64,000 nucleotides of DNA, from assembly GCA_036986135.1 (NCBI GenBank), contig BTQZ01000001.1, forward strand, positions 1 to 64,000, in the 5' to 3' direction. This document shows positions 43,686-52,289 of the stretch, piece by piece. The position numbers and the translations under genes were made by a program. Numbering within the stretch: position 1 is the first letter of the stretch; each line of letters begins with the position of its first letter. This stretch comes from JADFRG01 sp036986135 (lineage in GTDB: Bacteria; Chloroflexota; Anaerolineae; Anaerolineales; E44-bin32). The notes beneath the pieces were generated by a model. It saw only the letters and a program-made list of their open reading frames with translations, ran no database searches and was not told the DNA's origin.

Positions 43686-44531
43686 CTAGTCGTCAGGGAG
43701 TTTGAAATAGGCGGTCTTCGTAACACAATCTCCCCCGCCCCAGTCCTCTGTACACAGCTTGATGGTTGCCAGCCCATCGTTCCCCGCGCGAACGGGACTG
43801 ATGGGTACGACGAGATAGGCCGCCGCGCCGGGCGGGAAGAAGTTGCTATGCCCAGGCGGGCAAACAGAGGGGCTGGGAGCGAACGGATGCCGGTCGACCG
43901 CTGGGCCAAAGATATCATCGGGATAGTTAAGGTCCTGAACATGGATCTTCGCGGTTTTGAAGGTTGTACGGCTGTTATTGACGACCGTGAAGGAAACATG
44001 CAAAGAACCGCAGCGCATAAAACTGTGCTGGTACAGGATAAAGTCGATCTTCGGGACGGGAGCAGGTTCCGGAGTAAGCACGGGCAAGGTGCTCACATCG
44101 CCCTCTACCGTGGCGTACTCTCCCCAAAGCCAGCAATTCTCGTCGGCCTGATCGGGAATTGCGACGAACCAATAGTTGTCCACGGTACTCTTGGCTGTCA
44201 CTTCGACAACCTGTTCCGGCTGGAGTGACAATACGAAGGGATATGCAGAGCCGGGACCCGTTCGACAATTGGTGGCAAGCAATACGCTGGCCATCGGAGG
44301 CAGTGGAGTCGGCGTGAGGGTTGCAGTAGGAGTGAGTGTGCTGGTTGGAGTGGGGGTGGGTGTCTGACTGGGTGAAGGTGTGGCTGTCATGGGGGGAAGA
44401 CTGGCCAGAGCCTCGACCGTGCCCATCACGGCTGTTTCAAACAGGTCGGCCTCACTCGGAGTGGGCACCGCGCAAGCGGCCAGAACGAGCAAGCCTCCAA
44501 GCGACATCAATGTTGTGCGAGATACGCTCAT
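43686..44531 (-). CDS. SH3-like lipoprotein with C-terminal beta domain
   Basis: The ATG at 44531 fits best (MSVSRTTLMSLGGLLVLAACA, with lipobox LAAC); 281 residues. A TPTP linker is followed by an SH3-like domain (LLATNCRTGPGSAYPFVLSLQPEQ, YWFVAIPDQADENCWLWGEYATVEG) much like that of the neighbour. A further domain of about 110 residues (FILYQHSFMRCGSLHVSFTVVNNS) looks like an immunoglobulin-like or CARDB beta sandwich with paired Cys. It is probably a surface-exposed lipoprotein. It lies 74 bases upstream of its paralogue on the same strand. Confidence 0.82.
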   Translation of the reverse strand: MSVSRTTLMSLGGLLVLAACAVPTPSEADLFETAVMGTVEALASLPPMTATPSPSQTPTPTPTSTLTPTATLTPTPLPPMASVLLATNCRTGPGSAYPFVLSLQPEQVVEVTAKSTVDNYWFVAIPDQADENCWLWGEYATVEGDVSTLPVLTPEPAPVPKIDFILYQHSFMRCGSLHVSFTVVNNSRTTFKTAKIHVQDLNYPDDIFGPAVDRHPFAPSPSVCPPGHSNFFPPGAAAYLVVPISPVRAGNDGLATIKLCTEDWGGGDCVTKTAYFKLPDD

Positions 44532-44743
44532 GCCAATTCCTATGCAAACTCTGCAGAATCCGGGGGAGTATAACAGTCGAGTCGAATGTGGGCGGGCTCT
44601 CAATCTGGCGAGTCTTGACGGTCAAATTTGGAATCGGTATACTAGCGCATACAGTCAGACGTCTGGGTGTCCCCCTCATCTAGATGTCTGCCTGTGCTTT
44701 TAAAAGGAAGTGTGGCCCAAATCGGATCAACTGTAGATCCGGC

Positions 44744-45337
44744 CTACAGCCCCACTTCGCCGAGCAGCCGCTCCGCTTGCGCCAGTTCCTCCGGCGTGTT
44801 TGCATTAAAGAAGCTCAGACCATCCGGGTCATATTGATCTAGCGTCTCCTGCTCGATGATCCAGGTCTGGAGGCGTGGGAAGAAACTGATCATGCGCTTC
44901 TCGCCAGCCTCCAGTGCTTGGCTGACAAGCCCGGCACAGGTCTTGGAGTAGATCGCGTGCAGCGGCTGAAGCTTCCCCCCGCGCCGAGGGATAACCACTT
45001 CAGCATCCGTCGATATTGCCAGCATATGCTCAAGTAGGGATCGATTAACGAAGGGCATATCGCACCCCACTAGCAGAACGCGCTCGCCGCGCGCGGCCTC
45101 CAGAGCGGTCAGTAAGCCGTGAAGCGCACCCGCCCCGGGACGGCGGTCCTCCACCAGTCGCATCCCAAGGAAGGCGTAATCCTCCGGTCGGTTGGTCGTG
45201 ATAAGGACCTCATCTCCGAGGCCCTCCACCCGCCGCAACACGTGTTCGATGAGCGGCATTCCCCCCAGCGGAATCAGCGCCTTGTCACGTCCCATCCTGA
45301 TAGACCGTCCGCCTGCTTGAACCGAAATGGTAAGCAT
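44744..45337 (-). CDS. mobA: Molybdenum cofactor guanylyltransferase
   Basis: This 197-residue protein has the nucleotidyltransferase start AGGRSIRMGRDKALIPLGGMPLIEHV, LLVGCDMPFVNRSLL near 90, and FFNANTPEEL near the end. It adds GMP (or CMP, as in the MocA subgroup) to molybdopterin. CoxL-type hydroxylases use the CMP form, so this gene could serve the molybdenum enzyme in the window if it is the CMP type; the motifs do not decide. It is divergent from the radical SAM gene. Confidence 0.88.
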   Translation of the reverse strand: MLTISVQAGGRSIRMGRDKALIPLGGMPLIEHVLRRVEGLGDEVLITTNRPEDYAFLGMRLVEDRRPGAGALHGLLTALEAARGERVLLVGCDMPFVNRSLLEHMLAISTDAEVVIPRRGGKLQPLHAIYSKTCAGLVSQALEAGEKRMISFFPRLQTWIIEQETLDQYDPDGLSFFNANTPEELAQAERLLGEVGL

Positions 45338-45378
45338 GGGCCGATTTTACCCGGGTGATATAATCCGCGAACTTCGCG

Positions 45379-46515
45379 ATGCGGCCTACCAGCACCCTCG
45401 GAGATCTACTTGACCCACTAACGATCGAAGGGGAACTCTACGAGCCCCTGGAGGATGGTGCGGTCCGATGTTACGCCTGCGGCCACCGCTGCCTAATTCG
45501 GGCGGGCCGAAGGGGCATCTGCCAAGTAAGGTTCAACCAGAATGGGCGTCTGCGAGTCCCCTGGGGATACGTAGGCGCCCTTCAATGTGATCCCACTGAG
45601 AAGAAGCCCTTCTATCATCTTTATCCAGGCTCCGACACTCTGACCTTCGGAATGCTGGGCTGCGATTTCCACTGCGGCTACTGTCAGAATTGGGTGACCT
45701 CGCAGGCCATGCGAGATCCAGCGGCCGATATCTCTGCCGCCGGATTGCGAGAAATCTCTGCACGGGAACTGGTTAGATATGGCCTGAGCATGGGGGCCAG
45801 GGCGGTTGGATCCTCCTACAACGAGCCGCTGATTACGTCGGAGTGGTCGGTAGAGGTATTCAAGGAGGCGCAAGCAGAGGGATTAGCCTGTCTTTATATC
45901 TCCAACGGCAACACCACGCTGGAAGTGCTCGAATTCTTGAAACCTTATGTAACGGGCTACAAAATTGATCTCAAGAGCATGCAGGACAAGCAATATCGCC
46001 GGCTGGGCGGTGTACTCCAGCACGTGCTGGACAGCCTGGAGCAGGTACACGAGAGGGGTTATTGGCTGGAGGTCGTGACGCTGGTCGTCCCTGGATTCAA
46101 CGACAGCACCGACGAACTCATGGATGCTGCACGCTTCATAGCCTCTATCTCTCCGGATATTCCGTGGCACGTCACTGCTTTCCATCAAGACTACAAGATG
46201 ACCGATCACGACAATACGTCTGCCAGGACCCTCATCCGGGCGGCCGAAATTGGTCTTGAGGCCGGTCTGCACTTCGTATACGCGGGAAATCTTCCCGGTC
46301 GAGTAGAAACCTATGAGAACACCTATTGCCCCACATGCAGAACTTGCCTGATTGAACGAGCCGGATATGTTATCCTCGCCTACCATTTAACAGACAGCGG
46401 AAGTTGCCCAACTTGCGGAAATCAAATACCGGGAGTGTGGCCAACAAACGCCGGAGCCGTTCGGAAGGGAACCGTAGAGGGCCGATCTCGTCGACGGCCC
46501 CGCCCCGTGCGATAG
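45379..46515 (+). CDS. amrS: AmmeMemoRadiSam system radical SAM enzyme
   Basis: This 378-residue protein has the radical SAM motif C-x3-C-x2-C (C95, C99, C102 in GCDFHCGYCQNW). It has a Cys-rich N-terminal cluster (C31, C34, C38, C48) and C-terminal CPTCRTC and CPTCG pairs. GSSYNEPLI and YKIDLKSM are typical of the AmrS subfamily, which goes with AMMECR1 and Memo proteins. Those partners are not in this window. The reaction is not known to me with certainty. A small gene follows by 12-32 bases. Confidence 0.9.
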   Translation: MRPTSTLGDLLDPLTIEGELYEPLEDGAVRCYACGHRCLIRAGRRGICQVRFNQNGRLRVPWGYVGALQCDPTEKKPFYHLYPGSDTLTFGMLGCDFHCGYCQNWVTSQAMRDPAADISAAGLREISARELVRYGLSMGARAVGSSYNEPLITSEWSVEVFKEAQAEGLACLYISNGNTTLEVLEFLKPYVTGYKIDLKSMQDKQYRRLGGVLQHVLDSLEQVHERGYWLEVVTLVVPGFNDSTDELMDAARFIASISPDIPWHVTAFHQDYKMTDHDNTSARTLIRAAEIGLEAGLHFVYAGNLPGRVETYENTYCPTCRTCLIERAGYVILAYHLTDSGSCPTCGNQIPGVWPTNAGAVRKGTVEGRSRRRPRPVR

Positions 46516-46547
46516 GTTAGAATCGCGTGCAGGTCAATGGAAAGAGC

Positions 46548-46844
46548 GTGAAGGTTCTGCTGAGTTATGATCCGCTTCCCGAGCATCGGGAGGAATATTT
46601 CCGCTACGTTCTGGGCGAGTTCATACCTGCCATGGAGAACTTGGGCCTGCCCATGTGCGAAGCCTGGCACACGGCCTACGGCCCCTACCCGCTACGCCTG
46701 ATAGGATTTATGGCAGACACTCCCGAGGCGCTCGAAAAAGGACTGTCTTCGGAGGAGTTCCTGGACCTAGAGGGGCGACTCCAGGAATTTGTCGTTAATT
46801 ACAGGCGTAAGATCGTACGGCATCAACCCCGGTTTCAGTTTTAG
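46548..46844 (+). CDS. NIPSNAP-like small protein
   Basis: The GTG at 46548 with GGAAAGAG upstream gives 98 residues; GTG 46527 would add seven. The sequence (VLLSYDPLPEHREEYFRYVLGEF, WHTAYGPYPLRLIGFMAD) fits a small dimeric alpha-beta barrel such as NIPSNAP or EthD-like proteins. It lies directly after amrS in the same direction. Function is unknown. Confidence 0.65.
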   Translation: MKVLLSYDPLPEHREEYFRYVLGEFIPAMENLGLPMCEAWHTAYGPYPLRLIGFMADTPEALEKGLSSEEFLDLEGRLQEFVVNYRRKIVRHQPRFQF

Positions 46845-46901
46845 TCCTCGGCCTATATCGGCATCCCCGACGCCGATCGTGATCCATGTCACAGACTGCA
46901 C

Positions 46902-46907
46902 TATAAT
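46902..46907 (+). promoter_or_regulatory. Candidate -10 element
   Basis: TATAAT occurs 6 bases before a short segment that ends in a terminator. The -35 region is not convincing. Predicted start of transcription is near 46914. Confidence 0.4.
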
Positions 46908-46912
46908 TGCCC

Positions 46913-46985
46913 GAGCCCTGGCCTCATCGATCACCGCCCGCGACAAGCTGGCAACCATCACACCCTAGCCAGGGCTCTTTTGTTT
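46913..46985 (+). ncRNA. Candidate small RNA closed by a 10-bp stem
   Basis: GAGCCCTGGC (46913-46922) pairs perfectly with GCCAGGGCTC (46968-46977), enclosing 45 bases, and TTTTGTTTT follows. A TATAAT box lies just upstream. The product would be a 70-base RNA starting with its own terminator arm. It could also be only the terminator of the amrS transcript. Confidence 0.4.
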
Positions 46986-47010
46986 TGAATTCAGCCCTAA
47001 TCTTCGATCT

Positions 47011-48192
47011 CTATATTACTCCCAATTCCTTCCCAACACGTTCGAAAGCCGCCAGCCCCTGATCGAGATCATTTCGAGTGTGGGCGGCCGAGTTCATGAC
47101 TCGAATACGAGCCTTGCCGCGCGGAACGGTTGGGAAGCCGATCGCCATTGCGAAGACCTGCTCCTCGAACAATCGGTGACTGAAAGTCTGAGCCAGCGGC
47201 GCCTCGCCCAGCATGATGGGAACGATCGGTGTTGTGCTGGATCCGGTGTCGAATCCCAGCTGCTCCATTTGCCCCTTAAAGTATTTTGTGTTCTCCCAGA
47301 GCTGCTCGACGAGTTCAGATGACTCCTCCAGAAGGTCAATGGCCGCCAGGCAGGCGGCAACGTCCGGCGCAGTCATGGCTGACGAGAATAGAAATGGACG
47401 ACCACGCTGCCGAAGCCAGTCGATGATCACCTGATTGCCTGTGACCGCGCCGCCGACGACGCCAAAGGCCTTCGACAGCGTGCCAACTTCGATGTCGACC
47501 CTGCCATGCAAGTCGAAATGATCAACGATCCCGCGTCCACCGCTGCCAAGCACTCCCTCACCATGCGCGTCGTCAACCATGAGTAGATAGCCAAATTCAT
47601 GGGCGACGGCGTAGATCTCGTCCAATGGGGCGACGTCTCCATCCATGCTGAATACGCCATCGGTGATGATGAGCGAGTGATTGAAATGCTCCCCCTTGTG
47701 CTCCTCGATGACTTGCCGTAGCCCCTGGGCATCCGTGTGTGGGTAACGGATAATCCTTGCTCCGGACAGCCGGCACCCGTCGATGATACTGGCGTGGTTC
47801 AGCTCGTCTGAATAGACCCCATCACCTTTTCCTACCAGCGCTGGAATTGCTGCCAGATTGGCATTGAAGCCCGACTGGAACGTGAGGGCGGCTTCCACGC
47901 CCTTGAATGCTGCCAAACGCGACTCCAATTTAAGGTGAAGGTCCATCGTGCCGGCAATCGTGCGCACGGCCGCGGGTCCCACTCCATAATTATCAAGCGC
48001 AGTTTTGGCGGCCTTCACCAATCGAGGATGATTGGCCAACCCCAAGTAGTTATTGGAACAGAAATTGAGAACCTTCTGGCCGTCGACCACAAGCCAGGCC
48101 CCTTGTGGAGATTCAATAGTGCGGATCTGGGTGAACAATCCCGCCGTCCGAAGGTCGGCGATCTTGTCCGAGATCCAGTCGGTCTTGGTCAT
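47011..48192 (-). CDS. Glycine C-acetyltransferase / 8-amino-7-oxononanoate synthase family
   Basis: This 393-residue PLP enzyme of the alpha-oxoamine synthase family has LNFCSNNYLGLANHPRLVKAAK, SGFNANLAAIPALVGKGD, SDELNHASIIDG, DDAHGEGVLG and the PLP lysine in EVGTLSKAFGVVGG (near 240). It condenses an amino acid with an acyl-CoA. The opening and length fit glycine C-acetyltransferase (Kbl), which makes 2-amino-3-oxobutyrate, but BioF cannot be excluded. No threonine dehydrogenase or biotin genes are adjacent. Confidence 0.9.
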   Translation of the reverse strand: MTKTDWISDKIADLRTAGLFTQIRTIESPQGAWLVVDGQKVLNFCSNNYLGLANHPRLVKAAKTALDNYGVGPAAVRTIAGTMDLHLKLESRLAAFKGVEAALTFQSGFNANLAAIPALVGKGDGVYSDELNHASIIDGCRLSGARIIRYPHTDAQGLRQVIEEHKGEHFNHSLIITDGVFSMDGDVAPLDEIYAVAHEFGYLLMVDDAHGEGVLGSGGRGIVDHFDLHGRVDIEVGTLSKAFGVVGGAVTGNQVIIDWLRQRGRPFLFSSAMTAPDVAACLAAIDLLEESSELVEQLWENTKYFKGQMEQLGFDTGSSTTPIVPIMLGEAPLAQTFSHRLFEEQVFAMAIGFPTVPRGKARIRVMNSAAHTRNDLDQGLAAFERVGKELGVI

Positions 48193-48227
48193 AGATTCCC
48201 CCGTCGGCTAGCTTAAATCGAATTTAG

Positions 48228-48866
48228 CTAGGTAACAAGGAATTGCAGGATCTGATTTGCGGGTCCAAGAATCAGTGTGCTGAAAAAGCCGCGACCTGCG
48301 AAAAGAAGCAGCAACAGCAGCATCGGGCCGTATGGGCGAATTCTAGCCATGGTGGCCTGGCCACTTGGAGGCAGAAAGTAGGTCAGTACTTTCTCTCCAT
48401 CCAGCGGCGAAACGGGGATCAGGTTGAAGAAAAGAAGGATCAGGTTGTACCAAATGAATGTCTGGAGAAAGGCTGCCGCGTAGAACGAGAGGCCCTGAGA
48501 GGTGAATGCCGAATTGAGCAAGCCGGTCTGGAACGGGATTGAAGCCAAAATGGCCATCAGCAGATTGGAGAGCGGCCCTGCGGCGGCCACGAACATGATT
48601 CCTGCCGGATTGCGACGCGTCACGGCGTAAGGATCGAACGGCACTGGCTTAGCCCATCCTAATCCGACCGCAAGGAATATGATCGTGCCAAGCGGGTCGA
48701 GGTGCTTAAGGGGATTTAGAGTGAGACGGCCCGCGCGCTGGGCGGAATCATCCCCCAACTGGAAGGCCACCCACGCGTGCGCAAACTCGTGTACCGTAAG
48801 CGCAATCACCAGGGTGATTGCCAGATACGCGAACTGAACGGGGTTGTTGCCTAACCCTGCGAGCAT
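48228..48866 (-). CDS. Site-2-protease-like membrane metallopeptidase (M50)
   Basis: This 212-residue protein has the zinc motif HEFAH (26-30) in a membrane segment, AAGPLSNLLMA near 110 and SPLDGEK near 155 with the third zinc ligand Asp. Five or six membrane segments. It is the short form of rhomboid-neighbour type site-2 proteases, without PDZ or CBS domains. It would cleave membrane-spanning substrates. It is 36 bases upstream of the Kbl gene on the same strand. Confidence 0.9.
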   Translation of the reverse strand: MLAGLGNNPVQFAYLAITLVIALTVHEFAHAWVAFQLGDDSAQRAGRLTLNPLKHLDPLGTIIFLAVGLGWAKPVPFDPYAVTRRNPAGIMFVAAAGPLSNLLMAILASIPFQTGLLNSAFTSQGLSFYAAAFLQTFIWYNLILLFFNLIPVSPLDGEKVLTYFLPPSGQATMARIRPYGPMLLLLLLFAGRGFFSTLILGPANQILQFLVT

Positions 48867-49000
48867 GGCGGGCGATTATACCATCCGCCCTTTGGGGCCT
48901 GTTTGCAGGCTGGAAGCCCGGAGGCCGAGAATGTGGCCGCGAATCGGCCCCAAGGCGCCGAATGATATAATGCCCCGACCCCCACAAGGCAGGACCACAA

Positions 49001-49192
49001 GTGCTTGTAGAACTTCGAATGGACGATATCGTACGCCTGAAAAAGCCGCACCCGTGTGGTGGTTCGGAATGGCGCGTAGTTCGTATAGGGGCAGATATTG
49101 GTCTGAAATGTCAGACTTGTGATCGCAGGATCTTGCTTCCTAGGCGGGATTTGGCTCGCCGGATGAAGGATTGGGTCGAGAAGGCGAGCTGA
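49001..49192 (+). CDS. DUF951 family protein
   Basis: This 63-residue protein starts at GTG. MDDIVRLKKPHPCGGSEWRVVRIGADIGLKC and the following CDRRILLPR match DUF951, a small conserved family of Firmicutes and Chloroflexota often found near ychF or parB. The two Cys-containing segments suggest a metal or nucleic-acid binding mini-domain. It is divergent from the site-2 protease gene. Confidence 0.85.
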   Translation: MLVELRMDDIVRLKKPHPCGGSEWRVVRIGADIGLKCQTCDRRILLPRRDLARRMKDWVEKAS

Positions 49193-49257
49193 TCTCGTGG
49201 ATCCAAGAAAGCGCGCCCCGGCATGACCTAAGATTCTATCGCGTGCGGAAGGCGTGC

Positions 49258-49401
49258 CTATATGCTCGCAACGATGTTGCTGAACATATTTCCTACCCCC
49301 GTTCCAAAAAGCGCAAGGAGCACAATCACCGCTATGCCCACCAACAGGATCAGCAGCGCGTATTCAACGAGCCCCTGGCCCTTCGAGGAAGAAAAAAGCA
49401 T
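49258..49401 (-). CDS. Flp-family type IVb pilin
   Basis: This 47-residue protein starts at ATG 49401 after GAGGG. It has the Flp signature: a short leader, then GQGLVEYALLILLVGIAVIVLLAL, where prepilin peptidase would cut just before the hydrophobic stretch and Glu5 is conserved. The small Flp pilins form tight-adherence pili. No tad or prepilin peptidase gene is in the window, so this is an orphan copy. Confidence 0.85.
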   Translation of the reverse strand: MLFSSSKGQGLVEYALLILLVGIAVIVLLALFGTGVGNMFSNIVASI

Positions 49402-49509
49402 GAATGCCCTCAATAAACCGGATAAATCGGATGACAAGGCCAGTATAGGCCATGCCCTTCGGCGCGCAATAGCTCTGCGTTCACAAGGCTCGTCAGGGAG
49501 CTAACAGAG

Positions 49510-50181
49510 ATGCCCTACGTCGTCTGCGCGGAGGAATTGGAAGGGAATTGGGTAGCACATGTCCCAGATCTACCGGGCTGCTTCAACGCGCATAAGGAGC
49601 GTGAAGCCGCCATCAGCGGCGTTCCGAAGGCCGTGGATGGCTACGTGGAATGGTCCAACAGTCATGGATTTCGAATTTTGGGACTATCGGGACCTATGAT
49701 CGTGGCAGAGGTGGCCCGCGCATGGATTTACGAGCAGGACTACGAAGTAAATGCCTTCTTCGCCTCCGATCGACCCCCGCTTACGGAGGGCGAGGTTAAG
49801 GAATTGGAGAAGATTCTGCATGCCACTCGCCAGGATCTGGAAACTGAACTGGAGGGGATCAGCGACGAAGCGGCGACGACCGAGCTTCCAGGCGAGAGGT
49901 GGTCCATCATGGGCGTGCTCGACCATGTCGCATCCGCGGAGCAATGGTATTTCGACCGAATGGGGTTGGCGCTCTCCACTAGCGAATTGCCGGCCGACCC
50001 GCGCGCCCGGCTCATCAAGGTGCGGGATCACACATTAGCCAGCTTGCCGGCGCTCTCCGCGCGCAGAGGGGTAGCTACGCTTTCAGGAGAAACCTGGTCG
50101 GCTCGCAAGGTGATGCGGCGCACATTGTGGCACGAGCGCGATCACACGCAGCACATTCGAAAAATCAAGCAGCGACTATAG
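49510..50181 (+). CDS. HicB-like / DinB-like fusion protein
   Basis: This 223-residue protein joins two folds. Residues 1-60 (MPYVVCAEELEGNWVAHVPDLPGCF, then A-ISGVPKAVDGYVEW) look like the HicB antitoxin partial RNase H fold. Residues 95-223 look like a DinB four-helix bundle, with His in LDHVASAEQWYFDRM and in HERDHTQHIRK, the usual metal ligands. No HicA toxin gene is adjacent. It is followed by an enoyl-CoA hydratase gene after 21 bases. Function is unknown; a metal-dependent thiol transferase is possible. Confidence 0.75.
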   Translation: MPYVVCAEELEGNWVAHVPDLPGCFNAHKEREAAISGVPKAVDGYVEWSNSHGFRILGLSGPMIVAEVARAWIYEQDYEVNAFFASDRPPLTEGEVKELEKILHATRQDLETELEGISDEAATTELPGERWSIMGVLDHVASAEQWYFDRMGLALSTSELPADPRARLIKVRDHTLASLPALSARRGVATLSGETWSARKVMRRTLWHERDHTQHIRKIKQRL

Positions 50182-50202
50182 ATTGGAGATCGGGAGGCAC
50201 CG

Positions 50203-50976
50203 ATGACTTATTCCACCATCCGAACCGAGGTTCACGACCGAGTGGGCCTAGTTCAGATCAACCGCCCAAAGGCCCTCAATGCGCTCAACGCGATCGTCAT
50301 GGAAGAACTGGCAATGGCGCTGGAGGAATTTGACGCCGATCCCGATATCGGCGCGATGGTGCTCACAGGCGACGAGCGCGCATTCGCGGCCGGGGCAGAC
50401 ATCAAGGAGATGGCGGATGCCTCATCGGTAGATATGCTCAAGGCCGATCGCATCTCCCGCTGGGACCGCATCCGGAAAATTAATAAACCCGTGATCGCGG
50501 CGGTCTCGGGCTGGTGCCTGGGTGGGGGACACGAGTTGGCCATGGGCTGCGACATGATCGTGGCTTCTGAGACGGCCAAATTTGGTCAACCGGAGATCAA
50601 CCTCGGAGTCATGCCTGGCGCCGGCGGCACGCAGCGCCTGACACGCGCGGTCGGCAAAGCGCTGGCCATGGAGATGGTGCTGAACAACCGCAATCTCACT
50701 GCAGATGAGGCGCTGCGCTACGGACTGGTCAATCGCGTGGCGCCGGTCGAACTCTACCTGGAGAACGCCATCCAGCTGGCTCACGAGATCGCCGTACGCG
50801 CCCCGCTGGCCATTCGATTCGCCAAGGAAGCGGTGAATAACGCATACGAAACTTTTCTGACAGATGGAATTGCAGACGAGCGACGCAGCTTTTACTTTCT
50901 GTTCAGCACGGAAGACCAAAAGGAAGGCATGAAGGCCTTCGTGGAGAAACGTCCGGCAGAGTGGAAAGGTGGTTAG
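50203..50976 (+). CDS. Enoyl-CoA hydratase/isomerase family protein
   Basis: This 257-residue crotonase-fold protein has the oxyanion-hole motifs AFAAGADIKEM near 63 and the GGHELAMGCDM loop near 108. Glu residues in GQPEINLGVMPGAGGTQRL near 129-148 match both catalytic Glu of true hydratases. It would add water to trans-2-enoyl-CoA in beta-oxidation. It reads with the HicB-DinB gene upstream and the alcohol dehydrogenase downstream. Confidence 0.93.
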   Translation: MTYSTIRTEVHDRVGLVQINRPKALNALNAIVMEELAMALEEFDADPDIGAMVLTGDERAFAAGADIKEMADASSVDMLKADRISRWDRIRKINKPVIAAVSGWCLGGGHELAMGCDMIVASETAKFGQPEINLGVMPGAGGTQRLTRAVGKALAMEMVLNNRNLTADEALRYGLVNRVAPVELYLENAIQLAHEIAVRAPLAIRFAKEAVNNAYETFLTDGIADERRSFYFLFSTEDQKEGMKAFVEKRPAEWKGG

Positions 50977-50982
50977 CGCGCT

Positions 50983-52194
50983 CTGAAAGCCATCTATTTT
51001 GACAAGAACATCCCCAAGGGCCTGGCCACCAAGGTGATCAAGCGGGTATGGCCGGGGGTTGTGTGGACTCCGATCGCTCCGACCGGTGTCGAGGAAATCC
51101 CCGATCCGGAGCTTCCGGGACCCAGGTGGCTGCGGGTGCGCAACCGTCAGTGTGGCATCTGCGCAACCGATCTCTCCCTTTTCTTCGTGGATATAGACCC
51201 CCGAGTCGCGCCGGCCGCCTTGCCGGGCCTCAACCGCATCTACCTCGGCCACGAGGCTGTGGGAGAGGTAGTAGAGATCGGGCCGGGAGTGGAGCGTTTT
51301 AAGGTCGGCGACCGGGTCGTCATCGAGGCCAGGCCCGGGGGCAGCCCCAACTGCTACACACAGGAGATCGAAATACCTTGTGAGTACTGCGCGAGAGGCG
51401 ATACGCGCTTGTGCGAGAACGGTTCGCTCGGTATGGCCCCCGCGGGAGCGGGCGGCGGTTGGGCAGACAGCTATACCGCTCACGCGAGCGAGGTCTGGCA
51501 CGTTCCGGATGATCTCACCGACGACCAGGCCTCGCTGATCGAGCCGATGGCAGTGGCGGTGCACGCCGTGCTGCGGCGGCAGCCTGAGGCGGGCGAGAAG
51601 GTGCTCGTGATTGGATCAGGGATCATCGGATTACTGACCCTTCAAGCTCTGAAGGCCCTATCTCCTGAGAATCACGTTACCTCGGTTGTGCGCTACTCCC
51701 ATCAGGGGGAGGCGGCCGCGCGGCTGGGGGCGGACGAGGTGATCAGCGATGGGGGAGACATCTATGCCAAGGCGGCACGTATCACCAAGGCGAAGTACTA
51801 CCAGGGTACGCTAAATCGAGGCATGGTCCTGGGTGGCTACGATATGGTCTACGACTGTGTGGGAAGCAAGTACACTTTGCGAGACTCTCTCCGTCTGGCG
51901 AGGGCCGGCGGGACCGTAGTCATCGTCGGCATATCGCTCAATCGAATGAAGTTTGATACGACGCCAATCTGGTTCCAGGAGGTCGATCTCATTGGATCCA
52001 AGACCTTCGGAATGGAGAGATTGGACGGCCGAAGTGTGCACACTTTTGATCTGGTAATCGAGATGCTGCAGGCGGGGGTGTTGAGCGAGGCCGAGCTCAT
52101 CACGCATCGTTTTCCATTTGCCGATTATCAAAAGGCCATTTCCACCGCCATGAATAAGGGAACCGGCGCCATCAAAGTCACTCTCACGTTCTAG
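50983..52194 (+). CDS. Zinc-dependent alcohol dehydrogenase, apparent CTG start
   Basis: Similarity to the family begins at LKAIYFDKN, so translation should start at the CTG at 50983, 7 bases after the hydratase stop; a GTG at 51034 would cut 17 residues of the first strand. The product is 403 residues. Zinc ligands are present: CGICATDL and GHE for the catalytic zinc, and the structural set in CEYCARGDTRLCENG. The NAD(P) motif is VLVIGSGIIGLLTL. It is of the sorbitol/glucose dehydrogenase type; substrate not known. Confidence 0.85.
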   Translation: MKAIYFDKNIPKGLATKVIKRVWPGVVWTPIAPTGVEEIPDPELPGPRWLRVRNRQCGICATDLSLFFVDIDPRVAPAALPGLNRIYLGHEAVGEVVEIGPGVERFKVGDRVVIEARPGGSPNCYTQEIEIPCEYCARGDTRLCENGSLGMAPAGAGGGWADSYTAHASEVWHVPDDLTDDQASLIEPMAVAVHAVLRRQPEAGEKVLVIGSGIIGLLTLQALKALSPENHVTSVVRYSHQGEAAARLGADEVISDGGDIYAKAARITKAKYYQGTLNRGMVLGGYDMVYDCVGSKYTLRDSLRLARAGGTVVIVGISLNRMKFDTTPIWFQEVDLIGSKTFGMERLDGRSVHTFDLVIEMLQAGVLSEAELITHRFPFADYQKAISTAMNKGTGAIKVTLTF

Positions 52195-52289
52195 ACACAC
52201 GCTCCAAGTCAGAGCGTACGCTTCGGCCTACGCTCGACGCTCCAGGCCCTGGCTGCGGGAGCCGGGGCTCAGATCCATTTAGGCGGGTC

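Noticed and set aside
50422..51564. 380-codon minus-strand frame
   Set aside because: It is antisense to two well-recognised genes (enoyl-CoA hydratase and alcohol dehydrogenase), with low-quality composition.
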